From Zizania palustris (lineage: Eukaryota > Streptophyta > Magnoliopsida > Poales > Poaceae): a DNA stretch of 64,000 nucleotides. The position numbers and the translations under genes are program-made. Numbering within the stretch: the stretch's first letter is position 1; every line of letters begins with the position of its first letter. Under the pieces are notes generated by a model. That model saw only the letters and a program-made list of their open reading frames with translations, did no database searches and had not been told where the DNA came from. The stretch spans positions 8,686,342 through 8,750,341 of the forward strand of contig JAAALK010000289.1 of NCBI GenBank assembly GCA_019279435.1. The letters run 5' to 3'. This document shows, piece by piece, positions 1 through 12,190 of the stretch.

Positions 1-2941
1 TGGAAATCCCAAGGGCTTCGAGGTGACAGAGGACTCCGATTACAACGCACTGTCTAGAGATCTCTCCGTACCGGACATCGGATCCCATCATCAGCGACGT
101 CGCCACTTGAATCCTCTTTAGCTTCCGGTCAAGGGGCTCGCTCGCCACAGCAGAAGATGAAGGGCACATGGTGCCGAAGTATTCCAAGGTACCGTGAAGG
201 GCATCCAAGGTACGCTCTGCTATTGTAGCATTCTTCGCTTCTGCCGCCTCCAGCCCCACAACAGTAGCAGATACTTCAGCCATCCGGGATAGCAGGGAGC
301 TCTTCTGAGCCATCGCCTATTTGAGAGAGCCTTGGAGCTCTACCAGTTGAGTGCTCGAAGTAGCTGCCGCCTGCCGGAGCTTCTCGACCTCTGCTTGGAG
401 CACCAAGCACTCGGCTTCGGCTTCTTGGGCCGAAGTTCAGAGCGTGCCGATGCTTTGTTGTTCGAGCCGAAGGGCTTCGTCGGTGGCGGCCCTAGCCCTC
501 CGTTCTTCAAGGAGCTCTTCCTCCAACTAAAGTGTTTTCTCTTCGGAGTCTTTAAGCGTGGATTGGAGGGTGGTAACCTTCCTCTTGAGTCGGTTAGTTT
601 CGACTTCGTTGGAAGTCGCTGCCGCTCTAGCAAGGACAAATTGCTGCAAAAGGAACAAGTAAGTACCAAGAAGTTACATTTGTTAATTAAAAATATTTGT
701 GGCACTTTGTATAACTGATGGGTAGCCCTTTCAAGGGCTAGATTAAGCTCCGGGGCCCTGGCTTCGCTCAAGATGGAGACCAAGTCGGAGTTTACGACTT
801 CGTGGCCTTTCTCCGCCAAGGGCTCTAGAAGCGCCCGAAGGCCCGTTCGTTGCTCTAGGAAGGGAGCCAACAAAGGGAGCCAGGACAAAGCCTGGCGGTC
901 ATCTACCATTGCCTCTTCCTCTGAGTTACTCGCCGAAGGCTCGTTGGAGGAGGGTGTTGTCATCGGAGCGGGAGGGAGTCCAAGGCTTGTCATGCTTTTT
1001 TCCCCTCCCCGGTACGAAGGCTGGAGGTGCGACTCCGGCGGAGGTAGATCCTTCTTCGACGGCTATCCCATCGGCTGGAGCCGCGTCGACGGAGATGAAT
1101 CCCACCGCCAGAGCCATGCGTCGAGTGGAGCAGAGGTGTCCATCGGAGCCGCAACCCCGGAAGAAGTTGGAGCTTCGTTTGCGGCTGGGGTTTCGTTGCC
1201 CTTCGATATACCTACAACATTGAGGTACTTGGTGAACATTTACGGGTAATAATTGTTGCAGGAATTCACCAAGGCAAAAGTTTCGAAGTCTACCTTCGGA
1301 GGCACCTTGAGGTAAAATTGTCGGGTCCTCCAGGACTTCGTACATTTGAAGAATCTCATCGAGATCGTCCCCTGAAGTCCTCTCTGGTGTAGTTGCCGCT
1401 GGAAGCTCGACATCCGCTGTGATCACCCCAGCTACGGGTGAGTTGGGGACGACTGTCTCCAGTTCCGAACTCGCAGCAGCGGGTGCTGGAGTGTGTGTAG
1501 TGTCCACCTCCGCAGCCTCTTGAGTAGAAGTTTCGTCTGGGGCCCCTGCTTCGTCTTCATCGCCATCCAGAAGATAGTTTTCAAAGTCTTTCGCCAATTG
1601 GGCTTCGGAGCCCTTGCTGTCGGAGCCTTTGTTCCCAGAGTCTTCCGAAGCTGAGCTCCGAATGCCTGGGGATGAGGTAGATGAAGTCGGGGTCAGCTGA
1701 GGAGGAATTTTGGCTACCTTTTTCGCTTTTTTAATGGGGGTCTTGCCGGCTTTCTTCGAGGGCTCGGCGACGACTTTCCTTTTTCGGGGGGCCGCTCCGG
1801 TCGGGTTGAAATCTGGCAGAGGAGGAGGCACCATTCTGAGGGCCCCCCATACTCTATTGGAGGGTTCCCAGCTCCCCACAAGCTCTATCCTTTTTTGCCT
1901 TTGGGCCACCATAGGGGCTCCGAGGACCCGTTCGGTGGCTCGTGTTATCTGCTCCGGGGCTAACGCCAGTGGAGCCACTGAAAAAAGGTAGCATATTATA
2001 AGTATGTTATTTCTTCATCTAACATATTATTGCAGGAAAGTCGAAGTCTTACCTAGACTTCGGAGCTCACCCTCCGAAGCATGTTGGAATGCTATCGGCC
2101 AGTCAGCCCCGAGGGGTGGAATTCGGAGAGCGATGAACTCTTCGGCCAAGTCACACTTGCTCATGCGACTGGCAACTGAAGTTAATAGCCCTAGCCACGT
2201 TGAGAGCAGGCTAGGGTTCGGGGTGACCTCCGCCTCCTTCCGGAACCAGATCTCTTGGAGGGGTCCTGCGAAGGGGGAATCCTCTCCGACTTCGGTGTAG
2301 AACCACCGAAGGATCCAGTTGGTATACCATCGGTCGTTGATGGCCTTCGCTGGAAAGTGATGGGCGTGCTCCCTCCAAAACTAGAAGTTAACACTTCTGA
2401 AGGCCATTATCACCTTGGTGTCTCCAGGGCCATCTTGCGGCTTCGGTTGGTAGATAGCCTCGTGGGTGGCGGAGAAGACCTCTCATCGTCCTTCACACCC
2501 TTCAGCTCGAAGCGCCCACTCAAAGATGGCCAGCTGGGCGATGGCGTTGAGAGACAGCTGAGGCAAGGTAATGTGTAACATTTCCAATACCTCTAATAAA
2601 AAATTGATGGTAGGAAGCCCCAGACCTGCTTCGAAGAATGCCTCGAATAGCACGACTTCTCCGCTTCGTGGCCTCGGGGTCGACTCTGGTCCGAGGACCC
2701 GAGTCCTCATTCTAGGCCCCATCTTTTCGTCCACGGCTTCTTCGATGGACTCCGCGGTGCTTGTGGACTGGCCGATGAGGAAGCTTTGGGGGATTTTCTT
2801 CTTGGATGGAGGACGGAGTTCTCGAGGGTTCTTGGGCCAGGCGTCTCCCGGAGCTCCCGCCATTGCCGCAACTGCTAAAGCCGCCCAAGCCTGCCTCTGC
2901 ACCAAAGTTCCCGCTGGCACGGTGTGGCTGGTTCTCGCCAT
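1..2941 (-). pseudogene. Decayed antisense extra ORF of element A (gypsy-type-transposon domain protein)
   Basis: Read on the minus strand from ATG at 2941 (MARTSHTVPAGT). A conserved block follows (VLFEAFFEAGLGLP, FEWALRAEGCEGR), then a stop at 2483-2485. Homologous sequence continues past the stop (WILRWFYTEVGE) with a further stop in NF*F. A second coding block at 1978-1280 is acidic and Lys/Ser/Pro-rich and contains LVGSWEPSNRVWG. A third block near 890-710 (LSWLPLLAPFLEQRTGLRALLEPL) precedes coiled-coil-like sequence, and the last 310 bases match the region of Z around 61.0 kb (VRYGEIS). Order and apparent exon boundaries match the intact gene of element N and the decayed gene of Z. Function of this family is unknown. 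It lies antisense to the retrotransposon. The C-terminal end is outside the window. Confidence 0.75.
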
Positions 2942-3045
2942 CGCTTGATTGCTCTGGAGGCTGAAAGATTTGGAGGTTGAAGAGAGTAAGTTTGTAAGTT
3001 TCGGATGCCAAGCACGGTAAAAGTCCTTGGTGAATTTCGATTCCC

Positions 3046-3053
3046 CTTTTATA
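3046..3053 (-). promoter_or_regulatory. TATA box of the antisense gene in element A
   Basis: GCTATAAAAGG on the minus strand about 105 bp upstream of the ATG at 2941 and outside the LTR. Corresponding TATA boxes occur at the same relative place in N (26854) and Z (58161), so this looks like a conserved antisense promoter. Position is seen; activity is inferred. Confidence 0.5.
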
Positions 3054-3432
3054 GCCTCCCGATAGTGTTGTGCTTCGACTGCATTCACACTGCAGGTTCG
3101 ACTTCCGTCGCTGGCAGATGGGTCCAAGGAGCGAAACGGTGTGAGTCCGCAGTAAATTTCGACCGTTACATTTTCGAGAGAATAACGGCTACTCGTAGAG
3201 TAACGGCTCCAGGTTAACGGCTCCTCGCGACGTTTAGACTCTACAACGGTTCTTTTTCTCATGAAGCGTTCACACAACAATTGTGGTTCGAGGCCGTTGT
3301 CCGTATACTTCAGGGTCAGAGACCCTTTGAATATCTGCAATGTATTCAAACTTCTCTAAGTCTCAGAATATGAAAATATTCCTTGCGTATACTACTTCCC
3401 TACTATACAGGTTGAAATCGAAGAAGCGTATT

Positions 3433-3443
3433 CGAGGGGCTAC
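3433..3443 (+). other. Polypurine tract of element A
   Basis: The tract CGAGGGGCTAC lies immediately before the LTR start at 3444. In LTR retrotransposons this primes plus-strand DNA synthesis and marks the 3' LTR. Its position shows A is transcribed left to right. Confidence 0.8.
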
Positions 3444-3937
3444 TGTTGGGGGAAAATACTTCACCTTCAGGACTTAGAGAATAACGGTTCAAGATAACTT
3501 ATCAGCTTCGGAGCTGATAAGCTTATGTCCGAAGGTGGTGGAGTCATCAAGCCGAAGGGTGCTTCGACTTACAATCCGAAGGAACTCTTCGTAGGATATG
3601 AAGCTCCAGTGCAAAACTGCAAGGTTGATAAGATGTTTGGTTTATCTATTTACGCCGGGTAGATTTTACTATTTTAACCTTATTCAGGGTACCGAATAGT
3701 TTCCACTATATCGGTTGTAATTGAGGGGTAAATAGGTCTTTTCCTTAGACTTTTTTGCCTATAAATACCCTCTTCTTACCCTGTAATAGGCATCGAATAC
3801 TCAGCTATTCAATACACATATTCGGACTACTTAAGCTATTATCCAATTCGGAGGCTTGAGATAGCTCTCAACACAAATTCATTGTTTGTTAGTTCTTGAT
3901 TTTAGAGAACCTGTTAGAGTAATCTTTTACGCCAACA
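3444..3937 (+). repeat. 3' LTR of element A (494 bp)
   Basis: Begins TGTTGGGGGAAAATAC and ends TTTTACGCCAACA. It contains a TATA box (CCTATAAATACCC) near 3762-3769 in the plus orientation. It is clearly related to the LTR of Z at 57336-57830 in inverted orientation; for example CTGTTAGAGTAATC here corresponds to CTGTTAGCGTAATC there. Confidence 0.85.
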
Positions 3938-5524
3938 CTGTTCATCGTTGAGAGCTCTTGAGTACTGGGTTTTCTTGCCAGATTGGCAACAAGGAAGCAG
4001 ATCACAGGAGCTACCCAAGTAAAATAGGTGCACTGTTCGTGGCTTGCTTAATTTCTGAGAAGTTTCTTTTGATCAAGTTTGATTCTTCTTGGAAATTCTT
4101 GGTTCTGTTTCTTGAATGCTTGTTGTTGTTGCTATGGAGTAATACTGTTTTTGCTGGAAGAGCTGAGCCAAAAGCCATTGTTTGGGTGCCAGATTTGCTA
4201 CAGCTGTGCAAGCAGTCAGAAAATTCCAACACTGAAAGCAGGATCATTACACTGCTTGTTTTGATTTCTGTTCTTTCCGCTTTACTGTTCTTTTATCTGC
4301 TACAGTAGCTGTGTCCAGGACTACCTACAGTAGATCACTTTGTTCAGCAAATTACAGCTCTGCAACAGTAAAGTAAAACCAGTACTGTTTAGTTCTTTTA
4401 GATGATCCAATTTATTTTTTAGATTGTGTTTTCTTTTGGTTCTTTCTTGATCATGTTCTTGTTGTTGTGAATGCTTCCCAGCATACCATATCTATTGTTA
4501 CAGCATCACAATACTGAAGGTTAAAATCAAGAAAGCAAACTCACAAGGAGGACTATGGATTTGAATTTCAGATTAAAAACTTTGTGGCTGAGAGTTTTGT
4601 GATCTCTGAATTTGTAGCTGTGTACTGTAGTTTGAAAAATTACTTCACCATTTCTGTTTATCATCAAAATGCCATGTACTGTTGATAGTCAGAAATCATT
4701 TGTTCAAATACAATTTGATACAGTTCTCTGATTTCTGAAGCAAGGTGTTTGGTATTATGAAATTTCGCTTTTAACTAATATTTGCTATTTCTAAATCTGG
4801 TTATACCTGAACCTTTGCCATGAACTTTAATCATCAAAATATTTGTGTTCATTGCTCATATTCTTTTGACTGATTCATTCTAATCTGAACTAGTTTCCAT
4901 TAATCAAGCACCTCAAGGTTTCTTCTCTGATTTTGATCAGATTATGTTCTGAACTTAATCCTAGGTATGCAGTCAAACATGGACAACAAGATTTGATGCT
5001 CTTCAAGTTTTTGATTGAATATTACATGATCTGAAGTTCTACCTAGTTCTGTTTCTGAAACATAAAAATCTTGTATTTGATACTTTGGATCATCAGATTG
5101 TGGTTTGTGCATTGAATTTATGAAGTGAGAAATACATAGCATAACTTTATGTCTTGGCTTGAATTCTGGTGATCAATTAGAATCAGAAAGTCTCAAATCC
5201 AAATCCATGCAAAGTGTAATTTTAATTCAGAATTTGTTTATCTGCTATTTCTAAAGTTTCTGAACTCTGTCGGTATATCAGAGACCGACAACCCCCTGTC
5301 GGAGTTTCATCCACCGATCTACAAAAGCTATCGGCAATTCAAACTCCAATTTAAATTGAAATATGTTTGATAAAATTCTTGCAACAAGTTGATCAACCTC
5401 TTTTGTCATTCTTAGTGGTTTTTGTTCATAAGAGGAGCGTTGAGTGATTAGAAAAGGCCATCATATTCGCGAAAATTTATCGAGACACCTATTCACCCCC
5501 TCTAGTCGTTATTCCGATCCCACA
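3938..5524 (+). repeat. Fragment B: copia-type LTR, interrupted by element A
   Basis: AT-rich sequence without genes, ending CACCCCCTCTAGTCG then TTATTCCGATCCCACA. That end is the reverse complement of the start of repeat S at 20621, so B and S are LTRs of one family in opposite orientation. No primer-binding site follows 5524, so this is an outer end (3' or solo LTR). Its left part was probably displaced beyond the window by insertion of A at 3937. Short open frames in it (for example around 3958-4308) look fortuitous. Confidence 0.65.
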
Positions 5525-5797
5525 CAATCCCAAGAACATGGCTTATAGGCCGTTGAATTGATTGGATTTGGAAATACATACACGCATCTGAGTGTCCAAA
5601 AGAATTTTGCTTTTTGTCCAATTTCTTGCAAAGGTATGAACCATTGAAATAGGGATAGGAGGATACATGCAGCGAGTAGCTAGAGGAAAACGCTTACAAC
5701 CAAACAATATCTAACTTAATCGTGGCAATAATACCATGTGTCAAGGCTATTCTAATAAACTTAGGTTCCTCCAAGAATCAAGAAACCAATTTGCAGG
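5525..5797. other. Non-coding host DNA downstream of the endosulfine gene
   Basis: I see no gene, repeat terminus or RNA gene here. It would be the 3' flank of the minus-strand endosulfine gene. Confidence 0.4.
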
Positions 5798-5989
5798 GTT
5801 TAATCCGGGCTTTGTTTCCTAACATGTGTAACTAACCAGCTGATTAAATTTCTACTCCCTTCTTCCATCTGTTGTGATTAGGGAGCACTCCACTTCTTCG
5901 TCTGCCTTGTTTAATCCGGGCTTTGTTTCCTAACATATGTAACTAACCAGCTGATTAAATTTCTACTCCCTTCTTCCATCTGTTGTGAT
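5798..5989. repeat. 81-bp duplication spaced 111 bp, covering the endosulfine 3' end
   Basis: The segments 5798-5878 and 5909-5989 are nearly identical, with one visible difference (TGTGTA versus TATGTA). The second copy overlaps most of the last coding exon and the stop codon of the endosulfine gene, so part of that exon and the start of its 3' UTR exist twice. The distal copy lacks the splice acceptor and would be untranslated. Confidence 0.85.
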
Positions 5990-7754
5990 GAGGCGTTCTC
6001 TGCAAGCGAAGAGAAGAAGCATACTGTTTGCTTACACCACAATGCAACACTAGGAATGATTGACAAAAAACTTGCAGTGCTGGGCAGTCAATTGATGCAG
6101 AATCATTGGCCTCTTCTGCACTGACCTTTAGCTTTGGCTTGAAGAACTCAATTGCTGCTCTCGTGCTGCTGCTTGCAGCTTGCTGAAGCAAAGCATCAGG
6201 AAGACAATGTTCAGAAAGAAAACAGCTTTTGTACATTGTTTGCATATTCATTTCTGGGATCACAAGGATTGTGTGTACCTTGCCTAGGACCCAATCTGCA
6301 GAATCGAAGTAGGCGCGCTCATGGTCCTGTAGAAGAAAGAAAGTAATCCAATCAAGGAACACATGAATTATTAACCAAATGTTCTTGCAAGAAAATTCGT
6401 TGCTGCTGGTTCTGGGTGCTCATTGGTGAAAGGAGACAATGGTAGTTACTACGAGCCAATATAATTCATGACAATACCTTTGAAATCAGAGGCTTCTTGG
6501 GTGTAATTCCTCCATACTTATTCTCAACACGTCTGCAGCCCAAAGAGCGCTACAGAATTAAGAGTGGCATGCTAATAGTATTATATATGCTAGCTGCAAG
6601 CCTGCAAACATCAGACTGCCCAAATCTGGACTATATCCTCTAATTTTCTGCAGCACCGATTAATCATCACATGAAGATAATGCATCGAAAGTATTGTAAC
6701 TAACACAAACATATTCATGGAATCTACACCGAAAACCCCACCTTTTTTCCCTTAAAGTTCTTATAACCATGCATCATTCATAATTGCTGGATGCAAACAG
6801 TGCACGTTTTGTAGAGCACTACAAGCATGTGAACCATGCCGCAGTGATGTTGATCCTTTAACAAAGCCATCCTTGACAAGGACAGAATTCAAGAAACTGT
6901 TCTACCAGATCGACTGAAATGACTGAGAGGTTGCAGTTCACTGCTTATGCACCATTCATGCAGATGGTGAAAGATTCCAATACTATCTCACCAAATAAAA
7001 TGCATGGACAGTATTTGTCATGTCGGTATTGGGGACAACTGGAAGAACTGCATTAGGCAACATTTTTCGCCTAGGTGATTCTACGCTGTTTTGAATAATG
7101 AGTTAACTCCGTAATTTCATATACTGAATCGTATAAAGCCGATTTTTTTATCAACCGTATGTGGGATTGTGGGAATGGGGGGAGGCAGGAAAGATCAAAT
7201 GTCCCAATTAATCAAGCATGATAATGGAACGTTATGGTGGCTGAATGCTCAGACAATCAGTTCATAACGATCTACATTGCATTATCTTCCATCAAACAGA
7301 ACAGAGCAACAAGAAACACACAAAAAAAAAGAAGAATCAGAATTGCCATGAATCATATTTTGCCTAATACAGGGAAGCACTGCACTTCCACGAAATCCGT
7401 GGACCATCCATAAAGGAGAAAAAGAACTGGAGATTATATTAAAAATAGTTGCCTAAAAACGCCCCTTTTCCAGACTGGACTTCAAATATATTTTCAGAAA
7501 CACTGACCAATTCAGCCTAAACATCTCAAAAACTGTTAAGAACTGAAATTCAGAAGGTGCAGGAAGCAAAACATTAAAACCTGAGTATGATAAATGGCTG
7601 AATGCATAGCTAATCATTCTCTATCACAGAAATCTGACAGCCGAAAACAATAGATTACGAGCATTATAACTGCAGCTTGTATAATTCAGAAAAACAACCA
7701 AAGTACCTCTTTTTCCATGGACGAGGCTGATGACTTGTCGTTGCAGTCTGCCAT
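5955..7754 (-). CDS. Endosulfine (ENSA/ARPP-19 family) protein, five coding exons
   Basis: Exons on the minus strand: 7754-7707 (MADCNDKSSASSMEKE), about 6532-6478 (VENKYGGITPKKPLISK), 6326-6279 (DHERAYFDSADWVLGK), 6182-6126 (QAASSSTRAAIEFFKPKLK) and 5999-5955 (RTPHHNRWKKGVEI, stop TAA). Introns start GT and end AG. KYGG-PKKPLISKDHERAYFDSADW-LGK and KPKLKRTPHH are the endosulfine core; FDSADW is the plant version of the animal FDSGDY motif whose Ser is phosphorylated by Greatwall kinase to make a PP2A-B55 inhibitor. That role is established for the family, not shown here. Predicted protein is about 85 residues, at the short end for plants. One uncertainty: with exon 1 in phase 0, the CTGCAG acceptor of exon 2 gives a frame problem. 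Either a nearby AG (TTGAG before AATAAG) or an unseen microexon is used. This is the only clear host gene in the window. Confidence 0.75.
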
Positions 7755-8010
7755 CTCTTCTCCTCCTCCTCTGCCTGTTCTACAGATGAGAACAATATGT
7801 AAACTAACTTGCAAGAACTCATGAACCAGGCGTGAAACATGTGCAAATTCCTGTGAATTGTGCCAAAGATTGATTTGGGTAGGTAGGTGAGGGAGAACCT
7901 TGGCGCTCTATGCAACGAAAGATACTAATGGGGACAAGAGACAACACAAGACAATGGATTATGGATGTGAATTGTGAAGAGAGGCGTGCAGCAATACACA
8001 CAGATATATA
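7755..8010 (-). promoter_or_regulatory. Promoter and 5' leader of the endosulfine gene
   Basis: On the minus strand CTCTATATATCTGTG (TATA about 8010-8004) is followed by a pyrimidine-rich leader with CTCTCTTCACAATTC. A possible leader intron runs from about 7898 (GTTCTCCC) to a CTGTAG acceptor just before 7779, shortly upstream of the ATG at 7754. The transcription start would be near 7975. TATA and splice signals are seen; the leader structure is inferred. Confidence 0.45.
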
Positions 8011-8599
8011 GAGGAAGAGAGACCCCTTGTGGTTGCCGGGAAGAAAGGCAAAGAGGAGAAAATCGACTGAATTCATTGCATGCACCCGGTTTACAAATGG
8101 ATTTGTACACCAGCTACTTAATTACTTGTACAATACTACAATGGATTTGCTATCAATCCTTTTTGGTTCATCAAATTTTGTGTCGGCTACATGTGAAAGA
8201 GAGTGGTATTTAATTTTGTTCCGCAGAATATCATTCGGTTGCCTTTCATACTGTGTTTTTATTCATATTTCTCTACGCTGTTTTTTCTACTTACAATTTT
8301 GTAAAAATTAATAAAAATATAACAATGTGAAATATTTTCCATAACAAATGTGTCGATATCATTTTCATGAATGAAATCCTAATATTTATATATATATTAA
8401 TGATTTACAATTTTGAGATTTGTGAACAGAGTAGTAATTTGTACCTTATTCCAACCACAAAATAATGCGCCCTTTGTTGCACACATTTTGTATGATGAAT
8501 CTATATTGTATTATGTATTATAATTGTTGGGTGAGAAACACGTGACAGTCCTTGTCGTTGCTTATTGAGTGAGGGGGTACCACTGTGTATTTATTTAGG
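8011..8599. other. AT-rich intergenic host DNA
   Basis: Upstream flank of the endosulfine gene. I see no coding region, RNA gene or transposon terminus. The last 5 bp (TTAGG, 8595-8599) are the expected target-site copy for the X retroelement. Confidence 0.4.
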
Positions 8600-8755
8600 T
8601 GTTGGGGAACTTAGTGGACGAATTTGATGGTTATCTCTAACTAGGAGATAAAGAGAGATATTTTAGATAGGTTCGAGCCTCTGATCTTTTGGGTGTGAAA
8701 ATAGCCTTAAGCATGTAGTAAAAAACATGTTTTTTGCAGGCTCTTCCCGATCCGT
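8600..8755 (-). repeat. Left part of gypsy LTR X, split by element C
   Basis: Starts TGTTGGGGAAC. The remainder of the same LTR lies at 20226-20537 and ends TTTCCAACA. Together they give an LTR of about 468 bp. The last 5 bases here (TCCGT, 8751-8755) are duplicated at 20221-20225 because copia element C inserted here. Confidence 0.7.
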
Positions 8756-10816
8756 TGTAAGACCGAAAGTAGCGACCAGAGGAGGGGTGAATGGGCGCCT
8801 AAAAATTCTTTCGAATCTATGGCCTGCTCCCAATACCCAACGCACCTCAAAAGATTAAGCAGCAGAGAGTGAACAGAATGCCTAAGTCTAAAAGTATCTA
8901 GCCTAGAAACAACCGGTGTCAAAAACAGAGAAACACTAATAGTGTGCTAATAGGCAGATAAACAAAATATTCAAGACATGTCAAATCAAACTTCTAAGTA
9001 AAATAGTCTAAGAACACATGGAATGGGATGAGAAGTTACTGTTCTAAATCTGTCTCCTGTTCGAAACTTGGCGAAGCCTGCTTCGCTACGTCGAAGCCTG
9101 CTTCGCAGTGTCGAAGCCTGCTTCGGAGTCCCTTGTCAAAGTCGAGCGAAGGCTGTCGTGGAAGTGCCGAAGGTTTGTGGAAACTAGCCTAGTTCGAGTG
9201 ATAAAATGCGAAGTATGCTTCGAAGCGAAGTATGAAAGTATCGAATCCTGCTTCGAACAATGTACTTCGAAGCGTAGACTTCGATCAGAAAGCTTCGAAC
9301 AAAGTTCACACAAAAGCAATCTTCGAACGAGAAGCGAAGCCCGACACACTGCAGCAAGACCAAATCGAAGCCTACACTCTACCTCTGGAGCTAGCTAGAT
9401 CAAAGAAAGACTACTGAAGTGATGACCTTCGACACACAGACCAACTTTGAAACGAAGTCTGCAGGTGTTGTCACACAAGAAGTCGAAGCCCACAACCACA
9501 CTTCAAAAAGCAAACTTTGAACTCACAAACTGAGATCCATGGAAATGACAGTAGAGAAACTTCTCAGGAAATCTACTCCGAGCGAAGTCTACTAGAGAGA
9601 CATGCTTCGAAGCTAACTTCGAAGCCTGTCGAAGTATGCTTCGCAAAAGTGCCTAAGTATGCCAGAACAAAAAATTTAGAACAGAGCACACTTCGAAGCA
9701 ATATTCATGGCTCGAGTTCGGAGTCAAAAGTTCTAGCAAAGCCTTCGAAGATGTCAAGTCGAACCCTGCTTCACAGAGCAGAATGACTTCGAACAAACGA
9801 AGGGGCTTCGCCAGAAACAGCCAGAGAAATACAAAGTCCTGTCTACTCGATCAAAAAGGCTACACAGGAAAAATCAAAGCTAGAGTACTAGCGCACTTTT
9901 GCTACAGTGAATAGGTACTACTTGCTACACGCAAGAACTAGTACTATTTTCGTGAAGAACAGTAGCAACAGAGAGACATTCGCACAGGAATAAACTAGTT
10001 GCACGCGAAACGAACCTGCAGGGCTATTAACGAAATGCTGCACACAATAGCAAGAATAAAAACATCCAGACCAAAGAAGAATCAAGATGAACTCACAAAC
10101 AAACAGCAGCAAAATCCTTAGCGGCTCACGCATGAACAGGAGAGAGAGAAACGCAGGGAACAAAGAGGAATGACCCAGGGAATTGATTAAAAAATGATTT
10201 CAGAAAAGGGTGACCTAACCCTAGGGATTGGGGCCCTATTTATAGGCTGCCCAATAGCTAGGAATATGCCACCATCCCCTTAGGGTTTTTTTACAGATGC
10301 TGAAATAAAGGAAAAGACTAAACTGCCCTTAGGATATTTTTACAGACTCGACTGACTGACTGTGGGCCTAGGGACAAAATAGAAAATTCCTATTTACAGA
10401 TGACTTATCTTGAAGCTAAGCTTTCGTAGCGACTACAGCTTCTCTTCTGGACAGTCCGATACAAGATCAGCAGTCGTCAGTTTTGCGCCGAAACTGACAA
10501 AGCCTCCACCAACTTTGCACCAGGTACCCGGATTGGGCCGGCCCGATTCCGCAGCTCTCTCAGCCCGGCAATCACTCACCGCCCGTGTACCAGAGTCAAT
10601 CCTGGTCAATAGCCCAGTGGGTCTTCTGCTGCTCCTAGCCCATGTACCCGGATTGGGCCAGCCCGACTTCGCGGCCCCTCTGCCCGACAGTCACTCGCTG
10701 CCCGTGTACCTGAGTCACACGTGGCCCAGACGCTATTCTGTCCTCTGTGACTATCGTTGACAATGACTCATCACATCTGGAGCCATGAGGCCCACGCTAT
10801 TCAGCATGGCTCCTCA
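8756..10816 (-). repeat. 3' LTR of element C (2061 bp)
   Basis: Plus-strand ends are TGTAAGACC and GGCTCCTCA. It contains a TATA box on the minus strand (CCTATAAATAGGG near 10228). About 9060-9790 is packed with CGAAGC/GCTTCG palindromes such as CGAAGCCTGCTTCG. Small open frames in it also occur in the other LTR and are not genes. It differs from the 5' LTR by point changes and small indels, for example near 10600 and 10740. Confidence 0.9.
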
Positions 10817-12190
10817 ATCTCCCCTTGATGAGTGCATTGTCAACACTTCACTTATTCAGCTCTTCAGAACCTGCGAACACATGTGGAAACACAAAAAACA
10901 AAGCACAAGAAAACAAAGAAGAAGAAAATGAGTTAACCAAAATATAAAATCTCAAAATATTTTATGTTTAACCCTAATGACCAAAAGCCAAACAAAAGCA
11001 AGAAGTGGTCATTATGGTTAACCAAAATATAAAATCTCAAAATGAGTGCGATCTCAAAAACATCAAACAAGGATATCAAAAGAGTGAGGACAAATGGGAA
11101 AAAAACTCCCCCTGAAACAAATCCCAGAGAAAGCCAAAACTCTTATCCCAAAATTTCTCCCCCTTGTTGACAAGTGAACTCATCAAGCATTCTAAAAAGA
11201 CACAAACTCTCCCTCAAAATATGCAATGAATGCAACTGGAGTGCAGGTGGAGTGAAGAAAGCATGCTTCTCAGATATGATTGACTGCAATAACAACATCT
11301 AACAAGTATAGCAAAAGACATAGTGTCTAAGACACATGGCATGATTAGTGCAACAGATTATATCTAAAGAAAGTCATTAGCACGCATTTTTCAATTTTTG
11401 CAAACAAAAGCATCACCACATTTTCCAGCTGACAAGCAAGGTAAAGCATGAGATGTAGAAGCTAACTGATATCTACCAAGATAAGCATTATCCAAAACAA
11501 AGTTCTTCAGCAAACTTGTTATCATTTCAATTTTTAGGCTTTTTCTTTTTCCTTTTTCATTTTCGCCAGGGGTTATTTGCATGTCAAACCTTATGCTGAC
11601 CGAGCAAGTCAAGCCTAGGCCAGAACTGGACCATCAAAAGCTTAAGACGTTGGTCTTGGCATACACTACACTGTCCTAGTTCATACCAAAGTGCTATGGT
11701 ACGCAGTCCAGAACAATGCAATGCGACAAAACAAACCCACCTGGATCTTTTCAAGTTATGCATAAAAAGGCATGGAATTTTCATTTTTCTTGATTTTTCA
11801 TCATTTTTATAGCATATTTCTATGTTTAAAGCATAAAGATGTCCAAGTTGCATATTTCCATCTAAGTCAGGAACTAGCTACAAGGCATGTAACAGATAGC
11901 AAGAACATTCAGCCTACGCATGCTAGTTACCAGAAGCAATGGTGATCATTTTTCAAGTTTAAAGCATGAAAGCCATGCATATGACAGATATCAGACATAT
12001 CAAGTGAACTGAACCAAAGCATGATCATTGACAAGTATTCAAAAGCATGTACCAGCTAGAATAAGTAAAGCAGTTTAATCATATAACAGAAGCAGCTCAA
12101 AAGTGTGATGTGTGAATATGCATGATATGAACACACACAAAAAGACTCAAGAAAAGAGTAATGAAGAAAGAAAAATTGACGCAAAATATC
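10817..12190 (-). other. Element C untranslated region with several polypurine tracts
   Basis: About 1.4 kb of AT-rich non-coding DNA between the RNase H stop and the 3' LTR. On the minus strand it has AAGGGGGAGAT next to the LTR (about 10816-10828), TCAGGGGGAGTTTT near 11104-11117 and CAAGGGGGAGAAATTT near 11151-11168. Multiple polypurine tracts are a known Sirevirus feature. A short phrase (GTTAACCAAAATATAAAATC) is repeated near 10933 and 11019. Confidence 0.65.

Larger units (their letters stand above)
1..3937 (+). mobile_element. Element A: 3' end of a Tat-type Ty3/gypsy LTR retrotransposon
   Basis: The right end of an LTR retrotransposon transcribed on the plus strand. It runs off the left edge of the window, so gag-pol and the 5' LTR are not visible. 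A purine-rich tract (GAGGGGCTAC) directly precedes an LTR starting TGTTGGGG and ending GCCAACA, which fixes the orientation. The internal part seen here is filled by a decayed gene on the opposite strand that carries the domain Pfam calls putative gypsy type transposon. Extra antisense ORFs between pol and the 3' LTR are known from plant Tat-lineage gypsy elements. The 5 bp after the LTR are CTGTT; the matching duplicate would lie outside the window. The LTR family is the same as that of element Z at the right end. Confidence 0.85.

Noticed and set aside
3958..4308. 116-codon plus-strand frame with a hydrophobic segment in fragment B
   Set aside because: Lies in non-coding LTR sequence next to the element A boundary; no family features or splice context.
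9086..9398. Open frames in the LTR of C (also 18543-18944)
   Set aside because: Duplicated in both LTRs, AT/GAAG-rich, no match to any protein type.
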